Below, one piece after another: positions 25,654 through 34,912 of a stretch of DNA of 54,679 nucleotides. Position 1 is the stretch's first letter; each line of letters begins with the position of its first letter. Under the pieces are notes generated by a model. That model worked only from the letters and a program-made list of their open reading frames with translations. It was not told the DNA's origin and ran no database searches. Origin of the DNA: Prevotella pectinovora (GTDB lineage Bacteria; Bacteroidota; Bacteroidia; Bacteroidales; Bacteroidaceae); the NCBI RefSeq assembly GCF_000834015.1, contig NZ_JXQI01000076.1:1-54679 (forward strand). The letters are read 5' to 3'. Both the position numbers and the translations under genes were made by a program.

Positions 25654-28600
25654 TTACTTCACAGTCACCTTTACGCTCTGTGTGCCATTGGCAGTGCGAG
25701 CCTTAACAACATACATACCTGCTGGGAGACTTGGAGCCACCTGAGATACGCCGTTGTAAGAACGGACAAGCTTACCGCTGAGGTCGAACACATCAGCCTG
25801 AGCACCACCGAGAACGAGCTTGCCAGTCTCAGCATTGTAGTAAACATTGCCGGCTGCGCCGTTGTTCACATCCTGGATGCCAGTGAGATTCTGCTTGAAG
25901 CCTACGAAGAGAGCTGCTGCAGAAGCCTCGCAGAATGTTTTCTTTGACTTAGGAGCCCAGAAGCGGAGTGATCTGTTGCGAGCACCACCCCAGTTGAATA
26001 CTCTCCACAGTGCAGGGTACTGAGGATTTACAGAACCCTCCTGCTGAGCGCAGATAACGAGGCTCTTGGTTGGGTCATACTCGAATGGAGTGTCGAGCTG
26101 CAGTGAAAGCATGTTGTCATTGCCAGGATAGAGAGTAACAGGACCGTTGAAGACCTGTGTCATAGTAGACTCATCAAGCCACTGAGAAGCATCAGTGAAC
26201 TCTGTGAGGTCGCTGTTTGCCATCCATACGGTGAATGTACCGATAGGAAGAGCATCATTAAAGCCGTTGCTGTCATACTCATAACCGATACGCTCGATAA
26301 TGTTAGAGTCGCTTGGCTTCTCGGCGAAGTCTGACTTCAGATAGATAGACTGTGAACCGCTGACGCCGCCTACACAGCAAGTCGGAGTGTAAGTAGCATC
26401 CCACTCATCTTCGCCAGTAACTACCATAGACCATGGAGTAGCGTCGCCGAATGGGATAACATTTACCTTCTTAGCCTCAGAAGTGTTGTTGCCGTTGAAC
26501 TCGTCCTTAGAGTAAACGACGCGGAATGAGAAGTTATAGTCACCCTCGCCCTGCGGTATGAACTCTACATTAACATCAGCTGTAGACTCAGCGCGAACGA
26601 CAGGAGTCTCCTCTGTAGAACCAACAACAGTCTCTACGCCGTCGATGTTCTGGAGTACCTCAACCTTGTAAGAACCAGCCTCGACAATCTCGCTACCGTT
26701 GTTCTTGACGTTAGCCTTGCACTTGTTGTAGTTGCCGCTCACAGCGTCGCCACCGAAGATCTCGAGGTCGAGAGCCTTGATGTCGTTAGCAAACATAGGC
26801 TCAATCTCTACGCCATAGAAGTTGAATGTATCGTAATCTGTATTGTCTGATATACGGAAACCGAAGTAGTAAATACCGTCCTCAGGAGCAGTGAACTTGT
26901 CCTCGTATGTCACGATCGGATTGATGTAACCAGAAGCGCTATACTCAGTCTCCTCACCGATCTTCTCTGTCATACCTTCGAGAGTAGGAGTTGTACCAAC
27001 GTAGCGGCCGATTGTGTGACCAACCTCAGGCCAACCGTTGTTGAACCTAGAAGTGAAGAGGTATGTCCTACCCTTCTCCATACGGAATGCAGGAGATGCA
27101 GTCCAGTCCTCACCTACTCCAGCGTAAACAGTGAGCTGATATGTGTGGTTCCAATCTGCATAATTCCATACATTGCCATCGGCAGTCATCGGGTTCTCGA
27201 ATGCTGTCCACTGTCCAGCCTCATCCTCAGTCTCTGTACCGAACTTCACTGGTGGAAGTGGTGGAATACCAGCCTCAACATCGTTGGAAACCACAGCGTC
27301 GCTCACACCTGCCGGTGTCTTGGCAACGATAGTGTATGAGTACTTGCCTCTAACGAGAGAAGCAACCTCCTCATCGGTGAATGTAGTAGCCGCGAGGTCA
27401 GAAGCAACTGTCTTCTCGCCCGGGTTACGAACGATGTCATACTTCAGAGAAGCAGGGTCAACGTAACCGTTGTTCTTTCCGTCAACCGGAGCATCCCATG
27501 TGAGCTTGACGTTCTCACCATCGAGAGCGGCAGTGAAGTTTGTCACAACGCCAGGGATATCATTACCGGCAACGGCACGGATGCTGTCTGGCACACCCTT
27601 CTCACCGTCCACACGGCATGGCACGATATAATATGTGTTGATGCCAGTCTCCGGCTCAGTGTCTTTCCATGTCATCTCCTTACCGATGTTCTCTGCTGTA
27701 GCAGCAACGGTAGCGATAAGCTTGGAATTGGCAAAGAGCTCTTCTGAAGAATTCACGCCCTTGGTATAAGAAGCGTTCTTGCGATATATCTGCACATTGG
27801 CAAGTTCCTTCAGCTCGTCGCCAGCCCATGTTGTGGTAGGGTTCTTCCAAGCGAGCGTAATGTCGGTAGCACCCTGTGGGTTAGGTGTAGCTGTGAGGTC
27901 GGTAACGCGACCTGCTGCATCACGGTTGTCAGCCTTGAAGTAAGGGATATACATACCAACGATCATGTTGCCAGGAAAGAAAGACTGTGGATAGTCAACA
28001 TACTTGCCGGTCGTAGGATTGAGTTTCACGAAACGGTCGTAGTTGCTTGAACCATCTGTAGTTGCGATGAGGGAAGCGAGGTAGAGGTCGCCTGTCGTAT
28101 AGTCGAACGAGAGAGAGCCGTAACCGTTTACGAGTACGTCCTTCTTGTCCATATCCTTGATACGCATTGGCTTGCCGTCTACCTTCTCGAACTCTGCATC
28201 GTATTTGTTGAGAAGCGTACCAGACCACATGAAGCCTCCGTCCTCAGCAATAGTCCAATAAATAGCTACGGCATACATGTTGCCTTCGTAGTCGAAGCAG
28301 AAATCAAGAATCTGGTCTTGGAATCTTTTAACTTCACTCAGTTCACCAGTCTCCTTGTCTATAGTATAAAGGATAGAAACAGCATCTGTATTCTCATCCT
28401 CCTGATATTTTGCCATTGCATAGACCTGGTCTTCTGAAGGATTGTAAGACATGTCCTGGATGACAGGGAAAGCCTGAGGGCCAGGTTGGTTATACCAAAC
28501 TACGGTATATTTTCCCTCACTGTTACGCAAATTCTTGATTGAGGTAGTCTCACCGGTTTCGACATCGAGGGACACGAAATCCTGGAAGCCGCGCCACTCG

Positions 28601-28983
28601 AAGTTAGGCATGCTGGGATTCAGGCCAGCCGCACCATAGAATCCATAATACTTGTCGCCACCCCAGCAACCAAGGAAGAGACCATACAGCTGCTCACCGA
28701 TAGCATTTTCAAACTCTCTGATGCGGTTCAGCTTACCTGGGTAAGAGGTATTGAAATAAAGCCAGCTACGCATCTTTGACTCGTCCTCGATCTGTGTTGC
28801 GTAGATCTTGGTTCCGAGTGCCTTGTCGTCGATTCCCGAAGGAGCGTAAGACGGGGCTTCCACCTTAGCAGGCGACTTAGCCTTGGTACGCTCAAGTGTC
28901 GGGAATGTCTTGACCTTCTGCTGTCCGAATGCGGAGAAGGCCATAACCCCAGCAAAGAGGAAAGTAAGAAATGTTTTTTTCAT
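25654..28983 (-). CDS. Large secreted Fn3/jelly-roll protein, T9SS-type (1109 aa)
   Basis: I start at the ATG giving MKKTFLTFLFAGVMAFSAFG, a signal peptide; the longer frame adds nine residues. The first 350 residues look like a propeller-like region (repeated segments such as FDYEGNMYAVAIYW and LSFDYTTGDLYLASL). Two Fn3 modules follow (DITLAWKNPTTTW, VKLTWDAPVDG), then a cleaved-adhesin/choice-of-anchor J-like jelly roll (WTASPAFRMEKGRTYLFTSR), CARDB-like Ig domains, and the tail LPAGMYVVKARTANGTQSVK. It is a clear paralog of 31443-34637. Probably surface-anchored; the ligand is unknown. Confidence 0.83.
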   Translation of the reverse strand: MKKTFLTFLFAGVMAFSAFGQQKVKTFPTLERTKAKSPAKVEAPSYAPSGIDDKALGTKIYATQIEDESKMRSWLYFNTSYPGKLNRIREFENAIGEQLYGLFLGCWGGDKYYGFYGAAGLNPSMPNFEWRGFQDFVSLDVETGETTSIKNLRNSEGKYTVVWYNQPGPQAFPVIQDMSYNPSEDQVYAMAKYQEDENTDAVSILYTIDKETGELSEVKRFQDQILDFCFDYEGNMYAVAIYWTIAEDGGFMWSGTLLNKYDAEFEKVDGKPMRIKDMDKKDVLVNGYGSLSFDYTTGDLYLASLIATTDGSSNYDRFVKLNPTTGKYVDYPQSFFPGNMIVGMYIPYFKADNRDAAGRVTDLTATPNPQGATDITLAWKNPTTTWAGDELKELANVQIYRKNASYTKGVNSSEELFANSKLIATVAATAENIGKEMTWKDTEPETGINTYYIVPCRVDGEKGVPDSIRAVAGNDIPGVVTNFTAALDGENVKLTWDAPVDGKNNGYVDPASLKYDIVRNPGEKTVASDLAATTFTDEEVASLVRGKYSYTIVAKTPAGVSDAVVSNDVEAGIPPLPPVKFGTETEDEAGQWTAFENPMTADGNVWNYADWNHTYQLTVYAGVGEDWTASPAFRMEKGRTYLFTSRFNNGWPEVGHTIGRYVGTTPTLEGMTEKIGEETEYSASGYINPIVTYEDKFTAPEDGIYYFGFRISDNTDYDTFNFYGVEIEPMFANDIKALDLEIFGGDAVSGNYNKCKANVKNNGSEIVEAGSYKVEVLQNIDGVETVVGSTEETPVVRAESTADVNVEFIPQGEGDYNFSFRVVYSKDEFNGNNTSEAKKVNVIPFGDATPWSMVVTGEDEWDATYTPTCCVGGVSGSQSIYLKSDFAEKPSDSNIIERIGYEYDSNGFNDALPIGTFTVWMANSDLTEFTDASQWLDESTMTQVFNGPVTLYPGNDNMLSLQLDTPFEYDPTKSLVICAQQEGSVNPQYPALWRVFNWGGARNRSLRFWAPKSKKTFCEASAAALFVGFKQNLTGIQDVNNGAAGNVYYNAETGKLVLGGAQADVFDLSGKLVRSYNGVSQVAPSLPAGMYVVKARTANGTQSVKVTVK

Positions 28984-29335
28984 TGTCTTAAAGGTTAATT
29001 GATTAAACATGTGTCATATTAAACGAAAATTCATTCGTGTATTTTGTTGTGTGCAGGTTGTAGTGTCATCACTTGCCTTCTTTACTTGTATTTTTCATTT
29101 ACCGGTCACAGTGTCACCACTGAAATCCTGCGGAACGCAAGCTGATATGTCGGTCAGACTTGCAGTGTTGTGTCGTGGAACGTTCCTTTAAATCAAAACC
29201 GACGTTATGCCAGGAGCAAGGATATAGAGTTTACTAATGTCGATTGCCCTGAAAAAAAAGTCGATTGAGATATTAAAAGGAACCCTTGACCGCCAGAGGT
29301 CATTCGCCCGGCAGCCAAGGTTGATATAGTTATGT
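28984..29335. other. 352-bp intergenic stretch without a gene
   Basis: It separates the stop of the 453-residue protein gene (29336) from the start of the large paralog (28983), both on the minus strand. I see no coding frame, RNA gene or clean promoter. A short GACC/GGTC hairpin lies near 29290. It presumably holds the leader and promoter of the downstream gene. Confidence 0.4.
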
Positions 29336-30697
29336 TTATTTAACAGTCATTGTGATTCCGCCCTTAACAAGAGTCTTTGGAGCTACAGCACCCTTGGAAA
29401 CTGTTGTAGTGGCAGAATACTGGCGTGCAGAAACACCTGCAACTACTGCCTTAGGCTTAGCCTCACCCTGGAGCCACTCAGCCTTTGAAGCATCTGGAGT
29501 GGTGAACTCGAACTTGCAGATTTCGCCCCACTCGCCCTTATTGTTCTGACCTACAGAGATGGCATAGTATCTTGTGCTTGCCTTAACGTTCCACAAGAAG
29601 CTGTCAACACCGGTGTGATTGGTGTAAATTGTGGTCTGCTCTGGGAAGAGAACAATGTTGTTGTAGAACTCAGGGTCTTTGTCATATTCATCAGCCTCAA
29701 CAAGACCGTCACGATAGATGTTTGTCTGATCGTTAGGAGTGAAGATCACACGCTGTACATACTGTATTGTTTGATCCTCAGCTGTGTACTTGTAGAACTC
29801 TTCAGCTGGAACCTCAGTAGAAACCAAAGCGGCTCCGTCACCACCGGCACCAACAGTCTTAACCTTGACAATTATATAGTCACCGAGGTTACCGTTCATG
29901 TCGACAGGAACGATGCCAACCTCATACTCAGAGCCAGGCTCCTGGTTTTTCCATTCGATAGTCTCAACACCGCTATGCTCAATCTGGCCCCATCCTTTGA
30001 TCATATCGCCAACGTTAGCGAAGCCGAAGAATGAGCCCATTGTAGTGAATGTACCGAGGATACCACCGCTTGCAACATCGAATGCACAAGCATAGTAGCC
30101 GTAGCAGTCTTCGTTAGGAGTGACGGTGATCTTGAAAGAAGTTGTAGTAACTTCAGACACCTCTGCAGTAACAGTAGGTTTGCCGGCGAGGGCAGCCTTA
30201 GGAGTCTTGAAAGTAACCTCAGACACACCGCAACCGATTCCATACTCATCGAAACCGAGAGTCATAAGAGTATACTCTGAATCATCAACGAATTTCTGGT
30301 CTGCTGAAGGGATTGTCACCTTGGCACCGTTAGAGAAATCATCATACATGACAGGTGTGCCATACTTGTCGATATAATTGGCCTTCTGAGCCTCTGTAGT
30401 CATGTTCTTTGCAACGTTTGTAGCAACGCAAGCGAGCTTGAAGCCCTTGCAGGCTGGGCTGTTCTTTACCTTGCACTGGATTTCAGCACCCTCGTCTGTC
30501 TTGGTGAAACTGTCGAAAGTGATCTCAGCCACTACCTTACCTTCTACCTTACCGAAGAAGATACTGTCGATGCGCTCTGCGAGGTAGCCGGTCATCGCAC
30601 CATTAACGTCTCTTACAAGCACACGGTTAGGGTTTGTCTGTGCGTTGCCTACCAATGCGAGCAGCGCGAATACTATTGTGAAGTATAGTTTTTTCAT
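29336..30697 (-). CDS. Secreted hypothetical protein with Fn3-like domains (453 aa)
   Basis: A signal peptide (MKKLYFTIVFALLALVGNAQ) is followed by a short segment, NPNRVLVRDVNGAMTGYLAE, then RIDSIFF, which resembles the 'Ixxx-Ixx-I-F' strand found after the signal in many Prevotella secreted proteins. Three beta-rich Fn3-like modules follow (about 55-170, 175-290, 300-420). The end (KTLVKGGITMTVK) is weakly like a sorting tail. It lies 52 bases downstream of the 157-residue gene on the same strand, so the two may be an operon. I recognise no enzyme motif. Confidence 0.75.
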   Translation of the reverse strand: MKKLYFTIVFALLALVGNAQTNPNRVLVRDVNGAMTGYLAERIDSIFFGKVEGKVVAEITFDSFTKTDEGAEIQCKVKNSPACKGFKLACVATNVAKNMTTEAQKANYIDKYGTPVMYDDFSNGAKVTIPSADQKFVDDSEYTLMTLGFDEYGIGCGVSEVTFKTPKAALAGKPTVTAEVSEVTTTSFKITVTPNEDCYGYYACAFDVASGGILGTFTTMGSFFGFANVGDMIKGWGQIEHSGVETIEWKNQEPGSEYEVGIVPVDMNGNLGDYIIVKVKTVGAGGDGAALVSTEVPAEEFYKYTAEDQTIQYVQRVIFTPNDQTNIYRDGLVEADEYDKDPEFYNNIVLFPEQTTIYTNHTGVDSFLWNVKASTRYYAISVGQNNKGEWGEICKFEFTTPDASKAEWLQGEAKPKAVVAGVSARQYSATTTVSKGAVAPKTLVKGGITMTVK

Positions 30698-30749
30698 TAT
30701 CTTTAATTATTAATGTTTTCCTTAATATTGAACTGGTTATTAACTTGGC

Positions 30750-31223
30750 TTACTTGGCGAACTTGATAGACTTGCCGCCAGCCTTGAACACGTAGACACC
30801 CTTCGGCAGGCTCTCCACGCTGATACGCGAACCGTCGAGACGGGCACCGATCATCTGCTGACCATTGATGCTATACACAGCACCCTGCTGGCCGTTGGCA
30901 CCGTCTGCCCATACATACTGTCCATCGAAATGCAGCATCATCTCGGACGCATTGCCATTCGTAACGGACTGGATGCCGTTTACAAGATCCTTGAACTTGA
31001 TTGATTTCACGTCGCCGTAGTTGAGCTGCAGCGTTGAGCCATCCTGACTCAGCACGTTGAAGCCGTTCTCACCGAACGTGATCTTTCTAAAATTGGTAAG
31101 CTCAACTGCATTGTCGGCCTTTCCCTGGACGCCATAGAAGACGAGAGACTCCGCATTGTCGGCAAATGCCGAAGCGGAGGCAAACACAGCCAATGCCACC
31201 AAACATGATTTCTGTTTTTTCAT
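30750..31223 (-). CDS. Small secreted T9SS-tailed protein (157 aa)
   Basis: The protein consists of a signal peptide (ending about ASAFA), a segment of the kind LTNFRKITFGENGFNVLSQD typical of Prevotella secreted proteins, and a C-terminal sorting-like domain (GAVYSINGQQMIGARLDGSR, then LPKGVYVFKAGGKSIKFAK). There is hardly any room for a functional domain between them. It may be a stand-alone adaptor, or a cargo gene that has lost its body but stays in frame. It has its own canonical promoter at 31243-31273. Confidence 0.75.
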   Translation of the reverse strand: MKKQKSCLVALAVFASASAFADNAESLVFYGVQGKADNAVELTNFRKITFGENGFNVLSQDGSTLQLNYGDVKSIKFKDLVNGIQSVTNGNASEMMLHFDGQYVWADGANGQQGAVYSINGQQMIGARLDGSRISVESLPKGVYVFKAGGKSIKFAK

Positions 31224-31242
31224 AATATAATTAAATTTTTCG

Positions 31243-31273
31243 CAAATGTATGAATTTCTTTTTAAAAGTCAAA
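31243..31273 (-). promoter_or_regulatory. Canonical promoter of the 157-aa gene
   Basis: On the minus strand, TTTG (31270-31273), a 19-base spacer and TACATTTG (31243-31250) match the consensus exactly. The predicted start of transcription is about 15 bases before the ATG at 31223, so the leader is very short. Confidence 0.75.
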
Positions 31274-31303
31274 GAGTTTGGCGAATTATTAACATTTAAG
31301 ATG

Positions 31304-31353
31304 CATAAAAAAAGACAAGGCTGATATATATACATATATTATGCCTTGCCTTT
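31304..31353 (-). terminator. Terminator of the 1064-residue protein gene
   Basis: AAAGACAAGGC (31311-31321) pairs with GCCTTGCCTTT (31343-31353) around an AT-rich alternating loop. On the minus strand it is followed by a run of T (TCTTTTTTTATG). Confidence 0.8.
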
Positions 31354-31442
31354 ATCATATACTTGGTTGTATCGGCATTCTTTAATCAAAGAGTCAGCAT
31401 GTCAACCAACTTGTCTGTCAACTTGCATATCCGTCAACCGGC

Positions 31443-34400
31443 TTACAATGTCACCTTCACTGTCTTCACAGCGCCGTCCACCTTGACCTTCAGCAGATAA
31501 ACGCCCTTCGACAGACCAGCCACGTTGAGTAATGAAGCGTTGCTTGCACCAGCCACCTGGCTACCAGCGAGGTTGAAGAGCTGAGCCTCATCGCAGATTA
31601 CAGCGAAGTTGAGCACATTGCCGTTGCGTGTGATGCCAAGCTCATTGCCTGAAACAGTGATTATACCAGTCTCACCGATTCCCTCGTAAGAGAGGCTGAT
31701 TACCGGTGTGTGCTCTGTACCGTAAACTTCTGCCAATGCTGACTGCTCTGACTTGCCGTTGCAGAATGCCGTGCGAGGATACTCGATCTGGAACTCATAG
31801 TCAGTGAGCCACTCCGGATGTTCGCTATTGCTTGTTATGACATTGCTGCCCAATGGACTAACGAAATCCATGCAGATGTTGCCACCCTTATATTCATAAG
31901 GTGTAGGGAAGTTGATTACCAGATACTTGCCCTGGCCAACGCCGGATACTGTCAAGTCGCCGTCGTATACAGTAGTGAAGCCGTCGGTCTCAAACAGTGC
32001 CTTTGTTCCTGCATCGTTGAGCACGTGTGAACGTGATGTCTCCTTGAAAGAGATCTTGGCAGGGAAGGTAAAGCTTGAAGCGCTGTTGCCGTTGTAAGGG
32101 ATACGCATGCCTGTGAACTTCACGCCCTTCTTCTGCAACTGCTTCTCGAGGAAGATAGCCTGACACTCAGCGTATGGGTCGAAGAGATAGAACGGTGTAT
32201 GCCATCCCTGGTTGTTGGCGTTATTCAGGTTGATCCATCTTGCGTCGTTCTCTGAATGAACGGTCACTGCGATTGGTGTCTCAATAGTGTTGTCAGCCGG
32301 ATATGTGTCAGTAGCGAGTTCTACTCGTGCTGTAACGTTGATCTTGCCTTCAGCGCTTGGATACCACTCTACAGGCACCTCTACAGTCTGATCCGGAGCC
32401 ACTGCCACTCCCTTGCTCTCACCGATAACAACGTGTGTGTCGGCATCAAGAAGAACTACCTTGTAGTCGTTTACAACAGCAGAACCCTCGTTTCTAACTT
32501 CAACGGTGAATCTCTGCGGAACGTTGCAGTTCACCTCGTTAGAACCTGTGAGCAGCTGGGCGCTGAGGTCAGAAGTGCTGTATTCACGAACTGAAACGTC
32601 CTTCAGATATATGAATCCGTGGTCAGCATCGCTGTAAGCCTGGAAGCCGATGCGGGCTGAACCGCTCTCCTCTGGCTGGAAGTTGTCCTTGCCGGGGAAA
32701 TAGATTCCCGATGCGGTGTGGAATTCCTCGCAGTCCCAGATAAGCTGCTGCTTGCCGGTGTTGACAGGCTCCTGGCAGAGCATCACTCTCATCTTCTCCA
32801 TGATTGGATCCATGTTGTCAAACACCCAGTTGATGGTCCAGTATGTGTAGCGCACCTGGTATTCCTTGTTCTTGTCGAATGTGAAGGCCGGTGTATAGAG
32901 CCAGTCGTCAGCATCGTTGTTTGTTCGTCCGTAGGTAGTGGTATTTGTCTTGTCATCGAAATACCATGTGCCACCGTCTTCGTTCTTGTCAACGACGAGC
33001 CATCTTTCAAATTCCTCCTTGGTCTGGAGCGATGATGTGAACGGGATGTTGCCCTCTGGACCGAAGCTCAAGCTGTTTGATGTGGCTGCTGTTCCCTTGC
33101 CCTTTCTGTTTTCCGGAGTCACAACGTATGTATAGCCCTTTGTCTCAGACACGGCGTCGGTAACGCTTGTCGATGTAGTTCCGGATACGATGGTCACGTT
33201 GTCTGGCATTCTCACAACGTCGTATTTCAGAGACGCAGCGTCAAAATATCCGCCCTGCTGTCCTGCTGCCGGAGCCTGCCAAGAGATTGTGGCGTTGGCG
33301 CCGATTGCCGAAACGGTGACGTTCTGTGGTTCGCCCGGAAGGTCCTCGCCCACGAAAGCTGCATACTCTTTGTATACTCCGTCGCCTGAAGCGTTGAAAG
33401 GCACCACCTTATATATATAGTATCCGTCAGTTGTAGGTGTGTCAGTCCATGTGACAGCCTTGTTCTGTGAAGTCTCTGATATGGTCTGCACCAGTTCGCC
33501 GTTGCGGTACACCTTCACACCAGAGAGGTCTGCGAGGCTGCCGTTGCGGTAGTTCAGGTTTGGTGTAGTGAAAGAGAGCGAAGCGCTGAGAGCGCCATTG
33601 GCATCGGCGGCAACGGTGAAGTTGCGCGGATATGACGGTGTTGCGTCTGGCACATACTGATAAGGTATTGCCATGGCAAGGAGCTGCAGGTCGTTGCTCA
33701 GAGAGGTCTTGCTCTTTGCCTCACCGGTCTCTGCATCAAGCTCCACGAAAGATGCTCCGCCGTCTTCTGTCTGTGCCAGCCACCACAGACGGTGTGTGGT
33801 CTTGTCAAACTCCATGGACTGGCTGTAGTCGCCCATTCTCACTCCCGTATCCACACCGGTATTTGTCATGGTGCAGGTCTTGGCGGCAGCGTTGATGCTC
33901 GAGATTTCAATCTTGTTGAGCATACTTCCTCTGGCGGTCATGCTCATGGCGTAGAGACATCCGTTGTCGGCAGCGAGTGTGAAGATCAGCGATGGTATGG
34001 TGGCCACGTGCTTCAGCTCAAGGGATGTACGGTCGATTTCATAAATGTAAGACGTCTGTGCGTCGGTGTCGTAGTTCAGACCGAAGATTCTGTCTGTCTT
34101 GGGGTCGTAGGTCATCTCGTCGAGGATGAGAGGTCTCCTGTCTGTAGGATTCTGTATCATCTTCTTTGCCACATACTCACCGGTGTTGATGTTCACCACG
34201 CTGATTGCCTTCGGCATGTTGATATTGTTGTAGAATGTGGTCTCGAAAGCGTAATACTCGTCGCCCACGTATGTTCCGGCGGTGAGGATAGGTGTAGAAC
34301 CGGCGATGTAGCCATAGTCGCGAATCCACTCGAACTTTCCGGGATTGTCTGAAGTGAGCTTGATGAGTCCCATTCCCTTCATGTTCTTCTGGTAGCGCAT

Positions 34401-34637
34401 CTGTCCGAAGATGTCTGCCTCGCCATCCTTTACATTATATATATAAGGGCGGTCGGCGTTTGCCTTCATGATGCTCTTCGCCCACTGTGGACGCAAGCCT
34501 TTTTCTACTTGATTCGGTATAAAATCGCCAGAGATATTGCCTACCTGGCGTGCCGGCACTGCGTTCTGTGCCATGGGGGCAGCCAAAATTGTAAGCATAC
34601 ACCCAAATGTCAATGAAAATCTTTTTAATGCAGACAT
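31443..34637 (-). CDS. Large secreted Fn3/jelly-roll protein, T9SS-type (1064 aa)
   Basis: It has the same layout as the protein at 25654-28983: signal peptide (MSALKRFSLTFGCMLTILAA), a propeller-like N-terminal third, Fn3 modules (ATISWQAPAAGQQGGYFDAA, then SLKYDVVR, aligning with VKLTWDAPVDGKNNGYVDPA, then SLKYDIVR), a jelly-roll module (DDWLYTPAFTFDKNKEYQVR), Ig-like domains and a sorting tail (LSKGVYLLKVKVDGAVKTVK). Similarity is clear but moderate, so the duplication is old. No catalytic motif is visible. Its start faces the divergent gene at 34913. Confidence 0.83.
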   Translation of the reverse strand: MSALKRFSLTFGCMLTILAAPMAQNAVPARQVGNISGDFIPNQVEKGLRPQWAKSIMKANADRPYIYNVKDGEADIFGQMRYQKNMKGMGLIKLTSDNPGKFEWIRDYGYIAGSTPILTAGTYVGDEYYAFETTFYNNINMPKAISVVNINTGEYVAKKMIQNPTDRRPLILDEMTYDPKTDRIFGLNYDTDAQTSYIYEIDRTSLELKHVATIPSLIFTLAADNGCLYAMSMTARGSMLNKIEISSINAAAKTCTMTNTGVDTGVRMGDYSQSMEFDKTTHRLWWLAQTEDGGASFVELDAETGEAKSKTSLSNDLQLLAMAIPYQYVPDATPSYPRNFTVAADANGALSASLSFTTPNLNYRNGSLADLSGVKVYRNGELVQTISETSQNKAVTWTDTPTTDGYYIYKVVPFNASGDGVYKEYAAFVGEDLPGEPQNVTVSAIGANATISWQAPAAGQQGGYFDAASLKYDVVRMPDNVTIVSGTTSTSVTDAVSETKGYTYVVTPENRKGKGTAATSNSLSFGPEGNIPFTSSLQTKEEFERWLVVDKNEDGGTWYFDDKTNTTTYGRTNNDADDWLYTPAFTFDKNKEYQVRYTYWTINWVFDNMDPIMEKMRVMLCQEPVNTGKQQLIWDCEEFHTASGIYFPGKDNFQPEESGSARIGFQAYSDADHGFIYLKDVSVREYSTSDLSAQLLTGSNEVNCNVPQRFTVEVRNEGSAVVNDYKVVLLDADTHVVIGESKGVAVAPDQTVEVPVEWYPSAEGKINVTARVELATDTYPADNTIETPIAVTVHSENDARWINLNNANNQGWHTPFYLFDPYAECQAIFLEKQLQKKGVKFTGMRIPYNGNSASSFTFPAKISFKETSRSHVLNDAGTKALFETDGFTTVYDGDLTVSGVGQGKYLVINFPTPYEYKGGNICMDFVSPLGSNVITSNSEHPEWLTDYEFQIEYPRTAFCNGKSEQSALAEVYGTEHTPVISLSYEGIGETGIITVSGNELGITRNGNVLNFAVICDEAQLFNLAGSQVAGASNASLLNVAGLSKGVYLLKVKVDGAVKTVKVTL

Positions 34638-34665
34638 AGTTTAAATATTAAAGGTAATTTTGATG

Positions 34666-34673
34666 CAAAGTTA
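34666..34673 (-). promoter_or_regulatory. Candidate -7 element of the 1064-residue gene
   Basis: TAACTTTG on the minus strand, about 30 bases before the start codon. TTTG lies only 11 bases upstream, so the -33 box is not canonical. Confidence 0.4.
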
Positions 34674-34691
34674 TATTTTTTTTCCAAATAG

Positions 34692-34723
34692 TTGTAATTA
34701 ATTGAAAAACTTTTGTATTTTTG
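34692..34723 (+). promoter_or_regulatory. Promoter of the 791-residue gene
   Basis: TTG at 34692-34694 and TATTTTTG at 34716-34723 fit the Bacteroidota pattern. The leader to 34913 is about 180 bases and includes a TGCGC-TTAG-GCGCA hairpin near 34835-34848. Confidence 0.55.
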
Positions 34724-34912
34724 CAGCAAATTCATGGTGTTGGAGACGGCTATGGTTTTGTATCATCCGTTTATTGCATGTCTTGGCAGCATTCCAGAGT
34801 ATAATTAATTAGCATAAAAGACAATAAACATTTGCGCTTAGGCGCAGGGAGCAACACGACGGTAAACTCATTCTCGGTCTCCACAATTTAAGAAAAACTT
34901 AAAACTTACGTG

